DNA of 64,000 nt, taken from Arenicola marina (Eukaryota > Annelida > Polychaeta > Arenicolidae). The translations under genes were made by a program, and so were the position numbers. The notes under the pieces were generated by a model. That model was not told the origin of the DNA, made no database searches, and saw only the letters and a program-made list of their open reading frames with translations. Every line of letters begins with the position of its first letter. The stretch's first letter is position 1. This document shows positions 22,703 to 33,039 of this stretch, piece by piece. The DNA is taken from assembly GCA_964019135.1 (NCBI GenBank), contig OZ025258.1, forward strand, positions 12,555,771 through 12,619,770, in the 5' to 3' direction.

Positions 22703-24360
22703 AGCTAGTGAACTGGTTGCCAGTTCACTCAGATTTGCATTGACAAGACAGTGACAGCGACAGTCGATATCATCGCTTTATAACAAATTATCATCGGCAC
22801 ACATCGTGTCGGGTGAATCACAATCAAGGTGATTATTAGCAGTCACATATGATGAAAAATGAAACTTGTATCCCATAAAAATTTTACTATGTTACAACAT
22901 ATCAGTCCAGAGTTCAGAATCTGTATTTTTATGGCACGAGCATGTATGGGTGAAAAATACATGCTTTACCATGGCTTGAAGGGTAGGCAGGGGTACGTAC
23001 ACTACAATCTATAGCCATAGCCTTTGAATATTAACCAATGATCTGTCTTTCAAAGACATCAGTTAAATGAATACTTCATCATAGATAGGTAGATGGAACA
23101 ACCATTTTGTCCCAGAATTCTTAGCCTATTTGGTATGATTTACTTACTTGAATACTGTTTGAATTTTGATGTACGTACACTACAGAGGGGTACGTAGGCT
23201 ACAATCAAACTTCATGTGTGCATATCTAGGGAATATAACAATATTGAAGTCAATCCTTTTCATGGATCATAACATAATTATAGAATAAAACAAATAATTA
23301 CTTCATTTATCTTGCGAATTCAAATAATTACTTCATTCAATTCTTGCGAGTACACTACATAATTTTCACCATATTTTGGCTATTGTCATCAAAGTGGATT
23401 TTCATAGTACTGAAGGCTTTGCTTGATATTATTCATTTATAATGGTTATTTTGCTTGTAATAGTAAATTTTGATTATTTGTTTCTTTAATACAATGTCTT
23501 TATTATATTTATATCACCCAATTACAAATCATTGTGGTAAATGGGTGTTTTCGTAACAAATGGTTACTTTTTTTAGAAGTGTCATTACAAATAAATGACG
23601 CAACACCCGTTCACTTCAGCCAATTATAACTGGACTTAATGCATTATTAGATAAATAAACATCATTATTTCACTATTGCATCAATATTACTACTAAAAAT
23701 ATACAGACTGAACATTAAGATATTTAAAATGAACACTCGTAACAACAGAATTTCATTCATTTTAGATCATAAAATGAATGTAATTTTGTCAAAAATGTTT
23801 AGATTTGCATAATTGTTTCTTTAAAGTGCATGGTGCCCCTATTTAGAACCTTATTTCATCAGTGGACATTGGTAGATTATTGCTTAATCTCCCCATATAT
23901 GTCCATAATTTTTTTTATCAAAGCGGGGAAGTATTATTTTGTTCCATTCAAAACTGCTGTTTCGTGGCTTGTCCCGTTGCCCGATGAAAACACATGCTTT
24001 TGTTTACATTGCGGGTTTCAGTCCTTGTGACGTCACTTGAGGCACCCAGCCCGCACGCTGCGCTTACATCGCGTCGGTGTACCTGCAAACACATTATTAT
24101 GAACGGTTCGCTGGTTGTCCTCACTTGTTATGGTGGTTTAAATATTGGTCATTGGCGGCTCTTATTTAACTGAACACACGGTTCATTTGTTCCCTGATCG
24201 GATCAATAACAGAAAATCACGTCTGCATTAGTCCTAGCCCTGGTTCTATGGCTGTAAGATGGGCAGGCTCTGTCCGAGTTTGCCACTTGCAGGGTACTAC
24301 AGCATAGAACGGGCTACTCCCGCCCTGGCTTTAACCTATGATAAGGTCTTTGCTCTGACA
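22703..24360. other. AT-rich intergenic, no gene seen
   Basis: The phrase GTACGTACACTACA or close variants occurs three times (22,993, 23,170 and 23,348), and CAAATAATTACTTCATT twice around 23,300. I see no coding sequence. Confidence 0.5.
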
Positions 24361-25690
24361 TTAGAACTACCCTCGCCTTAGCCAAAGGCGGAGCCAGGGC
24401 GGGAGGGGGGAGGGGGCCCCCCCGCCCTTTTAGAGCTGAAATTTATACCATTTAACATATGAAAAACAAAAGCAAAGCCATCTCTCGAAATTCCCCCGCT
24501 CTATCAAACATATCTGGATCATACCCTGTTAGCCGACATGAGGCACGGTAAATCTTATGAGGCTAATGACCCAACACTAATTTATATCTAGGGGGAAAAG
24601 GTCCATGTTGTGACTCAGACCATTCACCCTTTACAAGCTGTCATCTGTGAAGCACATTTCCCCCGAATCATACCAACACGATTAAGTCTGCCGGGCCAGT
24701 GGGTTTGGGGGGGGGGGGGGGGGGGGGGGGGCACTGTTTTAGGCCTTAACCCTCTGGTGTGGGAGGGGCGGTTCCGGGGACAGGGGGTCCCTGGATGCCC
24801 AGTATGAAAAAGATACCCCTACAGAGATGATATTTTTTGTAAAAAAGATGAAGATGACCCTTTAGAACTAAAATATTTATCGAGTTAGGCCTGCCCCACT
24901 AAACTGATATTTTACATGTAAACCAACACTAAATTTGAGGACGAAGGGGAAGTTCTGGTGCCACCCTGGGGGCACGCAACAGTGTCTCTAGGGGGGCGGG
25001 GGGGGCGCAAGGGGTATTTCCGTTCCTCGGGAACGGGCTTTTCTTTTTCCCCGTGAATTGGAAATGAGGAAAATAATTCTTCGTGAACTGGGAATGGGGT
25101 AGATCTATTGACCGACCGCCGTGATGAAAAATCACCATCTCTATGGTGGGTCGGCCGGGAAAGAAAGAATAAACTATGCTGACCTGCATGGAAATGCGAC
25201 GTAGAAAAGATGGGATTTTGAAGGTAATAATTAATTTCCGCAAAACACCGTTTTGTTTTCGCTGTGCCCCCCCCCCTCCCCTACTGATTTACTGTGCCCC
25301 CACCCCCATTCAAAACGGAAGGGAAAGTTTGACACACCATTTTCAGGAGGGAGCCAAAACCCCGGGTGCAGAACTTTCAAAGTGGCGAAACAACCGCCCG
25401 GGGAAAGCAACACTAACTTTCTGTCCTAGCTCTAGCTCTCAAAATTTAACCACAATATCCGACTAATTCGTATTTGACTGTAGACCAAGTTTATTCTAGT
25501 CTTAGAATCTAAGCTGATCTATAGCAGCCGTGCTGGGCTGTCACTGATTATCGTGCAAGTTAATAGATCTACAATTTCAGTGTAAATGTTTGTAATATTT
25601 TGTTCAGAATATTGAAGATATCGACAGGGGTGCTGGGTGGATAAACGTGTGATAGATCTATGTATGGTCCGGGCCCCAGTGGAAATGCAA
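24361..25690. other. G/C-run-rich intergenic
   Basis: The stretch has a 25-base G run at 24,707-24,731 and many shorter G or C runs near 24,400, 24,990 and 25,265-25,310. ORFs here are low-complexity and show no family. Confidence 0.5.
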
Positions 25691-25699
25691 AAATCGGAA

Positions 25700-25772
25700 T
25701 CGACCTCATCAAGGATCGAACCCCGGTCACTCCGGTAAACGTCGAACGCTTAACGACAGCGCCACTTTCTAT
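25700..25772 (-). mobile_element. tRNA-like SINE head or tRNA pseudogene
   Basis: On the minus strand TGGCGCTGTCGTTAAGC resembles an A box and D-arm, and CCGGGGTTCGATCC is a good B box, at correct spacing (~40 bases). The acceptor ends do not pair as in a real tRNA, so it is more likely a SINE head. Confidence 0.5.
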
Positions 25773-26099
25773 CCCTCAAAACGGTGTTTTTATGGTGATT
25801 TGTACAGTGGGTAGTTTCCAAACAATGTCCATGTTTTATCACATAATTTGACCTGTTAATCCATGTTACCGAATTACAACATTTGCGGCCAAACAACATT
25901 AATATACATATATTATGTGCAAAACACGTGTAGATTTAACCAACCATGCGATGTTCCCAACACGTTCTGGGCCAGGCCCAGGGAACTCAGACACAGCCTC
26001 ACACGTCACAGGTCAGTTGGTGCCATACGCCGAAACTTAACATAAAGACAAGTCATGTCACATAGAAAAAAGTCTACTAAAACGTGTGTCTACGGTAGC

Positions 26100-26270
26100 C
26101 TGTCCAATAAACGCTAGATGGCGCTGCGAAATGACGTCGCGCGGTTCGCAAATGTGTGATTTAGGGGGTGCTTCTGTTTCCGCGATCGGCACACCTACAG
26201 TTCTTATTGTAGTTACTTCCGCTTTATCCTCCCGCCATGGCGGCATTTTCAGGATGATTTGTCTGCTTGG
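26100..26270. promoter_or_regulatory. CpG-rich promoter-like patch
   Basis: The patch has a CRE-like TGACGTCG, an ETS-like ACTTCCG and a palindromic CCGCCATGGCGG (YY1-like) in 150 bases, with raised CpG compared with its AT-rich surroundings. No exon can be tied to it. Confidence 0.3.
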
Positions 26271-26313
26271 GGAATTCAAATCGACCAAAAATAAAGCTTT
26301 TAGAGCCAGATGA

Positions 26314-27529
26314 ATAGAGAGGTATGTAGGAATTTAATAGAAGTTGAAATCGGAGAACTTTCCGGCACGGGAATTTGAATTTAGAAGCCCTTATAACCCC
26401 ATAGAGACAATTGTTAGTTCTGTATCTAAGGTTGCCTGAGTGTGCCAGCTTTCGATTTGACGCGCCCCCCTCCGAGTGGGCGATATTAGGAGCCGTTACG
26501 GACTTTGCGTTGCGTAAGAGATCGACGTCAACATTTAAATAGCTTCTGTTAAATTGATAGTGCGCGTAAATAGGGACGGCAGCATGTATATTTAGCCTAG
26601 ATTTATGTGTTTGTTTGTGGATTACATGCTTTCAATACCAATTATTGAAGTATTTTACTATTTTTAAATTATTTAAAACTTTATTTCGAACTTGCTCCGA
26701 TTTGTTTGACCATTAAAATGATAGTATTTATAGATCTGCCATGCATTTATTCATACTTTGGTATCATTGCACATCAACCTTGACTTAGTTAGGATAAATT
26801 TATCTTTGTATATTTCTTTTATGATATTTTTTATAAGTTTTAATTAAACTTATTTGATATTTGTTTAATTTAAATTAATAACTGTCGCAATATCTTGTGT
26901 TTAATATACTAACATTATTTTTCTAAACACATTATCAGTCTGATATGTTAATATTAGAACTGAACTGAGGGATATTTTATGTTTAACTCTATTCTTATAA
27001 TTTATAAATTTTATATGGGGGGGGGGGGGGGGTGGTTACATGTAATACAATTCAGCCATATCTGCTATTTTTACATTTCTATGGACTGATACATAGTTGG
27101 GAGGAGATACTTATATATTATATAACTGACAAACTAATCAATATTTAATAAAAGGGTTCAAACTGCTTCTGATAATTTTAATCACTTTACAATATCAACA
27201 TATAGTTATACTGTTCTGTACTATCTAACCTCTAAATAGTATACAAATCTTAAGGAAGTGATTTTATAAACTATGGAAGGCATTTAGCGTAACAAGTACA
27301 CAGCCATCCCTAAATATTCTACCACCTTAAAGAATGCTTTCCTCTATAGAAGTTTGTTTCTGAAGAAACTGAGGTAGGGATATATTGCTCTCTAGCTCGG
27401 TTAATGAATATAATATCTTTGTGGAAACGAAGGGTTTACACTTGTGTAGCCAGGCCTGACTCTAGTACATAATTTTGAATTTCCTCATAACATGCCAATG
27501 GTTTAAGAAATTCATTAAGGGTAATTTGC
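26314..27529. other. AT-rich intergenic, no gene seen
   Basis: The stretch has long A/T-rich sequence and a 16-base G run at 27,017-27,032. I see no coding sequence. Confidence 0.5.
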
Positions 27530-27700
27530 GATCATGAGGTCTATGCATGTACTGCCAGGGCATGATCCTCTTCTCTCATTTCCTTGGTATAGTTTCTTGG
27601 TTCCAATCCAGGCCTTGGCACCTAATGGCATCCATTTATTGTCCTGGGAGGTTGCTACATCCACTTCAGTGCATGTGTGTTTTGATCCCAGTCAGTTTTC
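27530..27700 (+). mobile_element. SINE with CCTGGGAGG core
   Basis: The B-box-like GGTTCCAATCC is followed by ATTGTCCTGGGAGGTTGCTA, the same body phrase as in the SINEs at 6.8, 16.7 and 29.7 kb but in plus orientation. The A-box is not convincing. Confidence 0.5.
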
Positions 27701-28359
27701 AGTGAAAAGGTGATTATGCCGCATGTAGACATATACTAACTGCACAAGTAATATTCATAAGATTTTATTCACAGGGTGGAAGCGCTAGGTAGTCAATGCA
27801 AGTCCTTTCAAGTATTGTTTAATGCATGGTTAATGTCTTATGGTAAAGGATCCAGCCTTTTCTGCATGCACTATTCCAATATGTGTCTGTTTTTACTTGG
27901 AACCTAAAAGAAAATCAAACACTCATTGATGTACAGCATTAAAGTAAGATGACGAAGTTTAAATGTTTGTATCCTGTTAACAAAATGGCCAGATACCAAC
28001 TTTAAAAAGGGATACAATAAATTAATTCAACAAATACATTAAAACAATTATTGCCAAGCAAATATGTAAATAATTGTATAGAGTTATAGCAATCTGGTAT
28101 TCTAGTAGTGATAAGATAGCATATATTTGTTACCATAGTGTAAAATAAGTAAACACTTACCTCAATCTCTTTAATGTTTTATCCATGTCACAAAAAATTG
28201 TGCACTAAAATCTTATACTATAGCTGAAGTCATTTTGTAGTAGTAATCAACAACATGACATATCATACTCAAAAATGTTTTCGAAGTAAAGGTAGTTAGA
28301 TTAGTTCTGTTTGTGACAATTTCACATTTTTTATATTTAATAATAATTTATATAATTTT

Positions 28360-28660
28360 AAATAACATATTTTATTAAACCTAATATAGTTATAGAAATA
28401 ATTTAAGGTGAGATTAACCATATTATAAAAGTATTATAAATTAATATTAATTATTCCTTGATATAATAAATTATTTTTTAGGCACAAAACAAGTTTTTCA
28501 GATTTGTGTTGATAATATTTCACATAATATAATAATGTATTTAAATATACCTAATATCATAATAAAAATAATTTAAAGGAGGATTAATGATATAATAGAA
28601 GCATTATGAAGTGATGTTAATTATTCCATGATATAATAAAAACTTTTAAAGGGTATAAAT
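28360..28660. repeat. AT-rich tandem repeat, ~170-bp period, two units
   Basis: The blocks CCTAATAT, AAATAATTTAA, GGATTAA and TTAATTATTCC recur 170 bases apart (for example TTATTCCTTG at 28,451 and TTATTCCATG at 28,621). The units are diverged, and a weak third may begin near 28,740. Confidence 0.65.
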
Positions 28661-29739
28661 CACCATACAATTTTTTTTTACATTTTTTCTTATTGTTAAT
28701 ATTGAAAATTTAATTAAAAAATCAGTGATCGATGGTTAATTATCAAAATATATTATATTTATAAACGTAATAATGAATTTAAATAATGACATATTCAAAA
28801 ACACATCACTCGGCCAAGTTTTATTGATTTATCTTGGACCAGTCTGAAGAAAATGGCAAAATAGTGACAAATTAGTTTAAAATTGGCCTTTTTTTACCCC
28901 GCGAAATCACAGAAATGGATACGGTGACCGAAATCTATATAGTGCTATAACTTTTTTATTTATTAATATTTTTTCACCAGATCTTTTTTATTAAGTTTCT
29001 GATGCACTCTAGTTTCTAGATAGACATTAATAAATGGCTTTATCCGCATTTAAGTTTTTTACCTGGACAGGCTATCTACGGCATTTATGACTTTGACTTT
29101 AAACTTACGGGACTATAGTCTGCCAAGCAGAGTTAGACAGTTTAAGTTAGGCCCTAATTCCCGGCCTAAAGACGAGTAGTACTTTCCGCCTCTCTGTTTG
29201 TCAATTTATCTATTAGATCTGTAAACATGTGCAGTAAACATGTGTCTGACTTGTTTTACAAAGGTAGCCTACTTGCCGTTGCCCGTTCTTTGCCTTTTGG
29301 TCAATGATGTTGATCCTGGGTCTAGAAAAATGGAAATATCTCTCCTTATCATTTCGCCCTCGCCTGCTCGCCGCAGACCGCATGTTGGCCGTCACAGAAG
29401 CTACAATGAACGCCGGAGCGCGCGATTGCCATGGTGACGGTTTCCATGCAGTTGTCACGAGTTGCACGTGTATCGCAAGCCATAACGGAATTAATTCGTT
29501 TTTTAAACAGGCTATATTATAAAACCGGTTTGGCGCAAAGCAACGTCCTTGCCTCGTGAAAAGACAATGGCGCATGACGTCATCAGAGGGAAATGAGTGA
29601 CCTCTATCCATATTCCATAAGGGACTGACCATTTAATATTGGTGTGTGTGTTTATGTGGGGGGGGGGGGGGGGTATATGTTGTTAAACAAAATAGTTTTC
29701 TACAACAAAAATGAGATGCTGCCATAAGAACCGCAATTT
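28661..29739. other. Intergenic with CpG-rich patch and X-box
   Basis: ATTGCCATGGTGAC at 29,425-29,438 fits the RFX X-box well and sits in a CpG-rich patch (29,340-29,470). A 16-base G run follows at 29,658-29,673. Overlapping ORFs on both strands at 29,213-29,632 have no family resemblance. Confidence 0.4.
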
Positions 29740-29865
29740 TTTTCTTCTAAATTGCTAAAGTGGGCCAAGAAACCGCCCGGGACGAGGACGTTAGATTAGT
29801 GGATGAACAGGCTTACAGCCACTTAGTCCACTGGCCCTAATTCGTTAAGTGGCTTGCTCGTCCTA
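29740..29865 (-). mobile_element. SINE with CGTCCCGGGCGG core
   Basis: On the minus strand the body reads CGTCCCGGGCGGTTTCTTGG followed by CCCACTTTAGCAATTT, matching the SINE bodies at 16.7 and 6.8 kb. The head is too diverged to show clear Pol III boxes. Confidence 0.5.
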
Positions 29866-31147
29866 CAGCCACAGAACTGGGGCTATTAGTCCCCTTCACC
29901 CCCCCCCTTCCAACACACACACACACCAACTGTTTTTGTTGGCGTGTTTCATTTCTCGACCACCCCGCTACTTCTACCACAATATCATTAGGCTATGAAC
30001 TTAATCATGTTTCAATGAAATGCAGTCAGTTCTGGAATGTTCATATGTAAGGGTTAGTGAGAGCGTGATCATAAAAATTAAGATATAACATTATATAATA
30101 TTTTATAGCTATATATAAGCTTGTATATATAGGCCCTATATATTAACATTACAAAGCAGGTGCCTATGTCATAATGCGCCCATGTATGTTTAGTACAACG
30201 AGCGCGTGAAATATAGGTCCGCTGTAGTAAATGCCTCTAAAAATATGTACATATACAACCATCAAGCCAAAGTCGCTCTTAGCATGTCACTTGTTAGCAT
30301 GACGCTGTTAGCTCATTCACGGATCACGATCACTGACATTATGACTTACGACAGGCCACTTCATCACTCACAGGCTCGCACTAAAGTGGCAGCAGACATC
30401 AGTCTTTTTGCCGGTGAAACGCTCCTGTTGGCATAACAAATTGCAATTTCACAAAACAGTCACGTTGCCGACCATGTAAATTTTGGACACATTTTAAAAA
30501 GAGAATGGCGACTGAATCCCGTTAGAAGCGCCTTCAAATTTATTACATCGCTTCTCAAAAACTAACTTCATATGATTCTTGTGCTCATGATGCACACATT
30601 GCTGATATAGCCCCCTAATTTCTCCTTTTTGTCACGTTTTGCTGAAGTTTTTTCCGCTCTCTCGCGGCCATCATAAATTACCACCGAAAACTACTGGAGT
30701 AGCCACACCATCTTCATGTGGTCTGGAGTGCCCGGAATTCCCTGGTCGGAAAAGCAAGGAAAAATTCACTCTTCAAATATATCTGTGATATTTTCGTTCA
30801 ACTCTCTTGTTTGATTATCTTTCACATTGGTAGTTCACCTCCTCTGTGAAATTTAGGTGCTGACATAATTCCACACATTCTGTACTTGTCATGTGTGCAA
30901 CACATATTCGGTGTTTAGAATCTTTAATTTAAAATGAGGTATATGACATCCGTTTTGCTAAATCAGACCAGTTCAAGTTGAAAAATTGCTTATTCTGTAC
31001 CTTTAGATCATGAATTAGTTTCAACTTATTGGACAAACAGGTAGTGTACTATTATAGCAAGCTCTCGCCATAAGGTTTATATTTCATATCAGAAATTAGC
31101 ATGGAGGGACTTGTGGCCCTACTCCTTGAATTGGGCGACTTGGGGCT
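29866..31147. other. Intergenic, no gene seen
   Basis: CA/TA-rich microsatellite patches lie near 29,900 and 30,070-30,130. I see no gene or repeat family. Confidence 0.5.
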
Positions 31148-31459
31148 AGGCCTACACATAAATCAATTGCCGGGATTTGGGACCAGTTCTCCAGAGAAAC
31201 AAATTGAATAGTCCCGAATATCGAAGTCTTGAATAGATCAGCATGACAACGAAAGAAACTAACCACCGAGCAGACCCAATCAGTCTTCGTGACAGACGCA
31301 ACAACTCACCAATCCCGACAGAGGACACTCTTTCCGTCTATATGCGTTAGCGAAACCCCCGCTGCCAGAAGAATGCGCAAAACCTACAACTGTAACTAGG
31401 TCAGGTCGACGTCAGGTCAAGGTCACATAGCAGGGCTTCACGTGCCCGGAGATCACTGG

Positions 31460-31783
31460 GCGCATTTCTTTGGTAACCCGCGTGTATCCCTGCGGTGGCC
31501 CGAATACACACATTACGCATCGGTCCACCGCCCGACACTTCTTTCACCCGGATATGGGTGCGCGCGCATCCATTCGGTATGCCGATGTGCCCCGTTCAAA
31601 ACAGCACGGGACATTCGGGAGAAGATGGCGGCTGATTGAAAGGTGATAAGAGTAGGTTGGTTCCGGTGCCCCCTACGTGCACCGGATGTGAACGGTGTGT
31701 GCATTTCATTGGAATAGGCATATCCCTGTCGGCACATGTTGCGGGTCCCGGGCGGGATACCGAAGATACCAAAGAAATGAGCC
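31460..31783. mobile_element. 324-bp terminal-inverted-repeat element
   Basis: The left end GCGCATTTCTTTGGTA and the right end TACCAAAGAAATGAGCC are inverted repeats. CACTGG occurs on both sides (31,454-31,459 and 31,784-31,789) but only once in copy A (18,442-18,447), which is the empty site. The GC-rich interior with GGATATGGGTGCGCGCGC has no coding potential. A target duplication near 6 bp does not point to one superfamily. Confidence 0.8.
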
Positions 31784-32307
31784 CACTGGACCCGTGCGTC
31801 ACGGTGCGATGACGCAATATTAGAGTTCTATCTTTCGGCGAACGACAGGTTAAAATTGCGGCGGCAGTTACGCTTTGAAACGAATCCGATATCCTTAAAT
31901 ATCTCAAACTATTAAAAAAACCATCCATTTAGATTAAATGTAAATTTATGACAATAGTGTTTATATTTTGATTTGGCACCCTTTTTTTAATTAAAGTAGC
32001 CCATATTTGATACCATTATGGAGATTATTTCTGATGCGTTTCTAGCTTTTAAACTGATTTTAGCTTTTCTTTAGTTTGTGGGGTTAGCCAAGTGGGGTCC
32101 AGTGTAGCCTGAGAGTTTGTTAATTTTCCCTAATACCGTGCTGGCCTACAATAGACGCATCAATTCCTAGGGCTGAACGTCATATATACGTGAAGAAACG
32201 CTATGATATGATTTTCGAAGCGCCCGTGAGACAGTTGAAGTGAACGTTATGATTTAGTGCCTGGTTGTTTGCACCCCACCACCTCCGTTGGCCACAATCA
32301 GTACTTT

Positions 32308-32366
32308 GTCAGTCAGCCAACGGCGGCCCTATGAATTATACATAGGGCCGCCGTGGGCTGACTGAC
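32308..32366. other. Near-perfect 26-bp stem hairpin
   Basis: The arms at 32,308-32,333 and 32,341-32,366 are reverse complements with a single mismatch, separated by a 7-base AATTATA loop. The stem is GC-rich (GGCGGCCCTATG next to the loop) in AT-rich surroundings. CCGTTGGC at 32,285-32,292 could pair with part of the left arm instead, giving a competing fold. It lies near the left edge of the 3.5-kb insertion in copy B. Confidence 0.9.
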
Positions 32367-33039
32367 GCTCATACAGCAGACGTAATATTCCTGGGATGTG
32401 GGTATGCTCCTGTTACTCATGTTAATACCACTACAGGAGGTTGTTATCCATAGTAGAAAAATTAGCTGATTAACGGAATCCAAAATTATCTGTCGCACAT
32501 TATATTCCTAACGAGTAGATCTATTCTAGCAGTCTAATGCAGTAACGGTTGAAATATATTCATGGGACATTGGACGGTACGCTAATAATTCACTGGCCTA
32601 ACTACAACACCGCCCCCCCCCCCTTTTTTTTGCAACATCGAATAGACCGTTCCTGATACTCCAGGCGAGATCTATCGTCAAAAATATACCCTGCATGTTA
32701 CGGGTTAGAAAGCAGATTCTCGCATGCGTTTACCATGCATGCATATGGAGTTCGGGTTCACGTGCCTGGCTTCAACGTTTCTTTTGCCAGGGATAGATTG
32801 GTTCTATTGCATAGTTACTCACAGAACAAACAAACAAGAAGATGTCTCTATAAACCTTCCTGTAATTATTACATTATATAATGATTGGTTGTTGGCATCC
32901 GTCCCGCCTGCGAAAGACAATGGATTTGCAGCTTTGTTTGGTTTAAGTTATACGATTCGTAGCGCGGCATTTACGCGTATGACTGAATAAACCTATCTGT
33001 GATCGACAGAGCTTACCGCAGTCATCGCAACGGTGACCT
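32367..33039. other. Insertion sequence, no gene seen
   Basis: This part of the 3.5-kb insertion in copy B carries no recognised coding sequence. A plus-strand ORF at 32,724-32,990 has no family resemblance. Confidence 0.4.

Noticed and set aside
25700-25772. A functional tRNA gene
   Set aside because: A and B boxes are present, but the ends do not pair into an acceptor stem and no terminator follows, so it is listed as a SINE head.
29213-29632. 139-residue minus-strand frame
   Set aside because: It resembles no family, overlaps similar frames on the other strand, and lies in a CpG-rich patch where stops are rarer.
32308-32366. A microRNA gene
   Set aside because: The stem is only 26 bp, with a small loop and no lower stem typical of animal pri-miRNAs. 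It stays open as a structural element.
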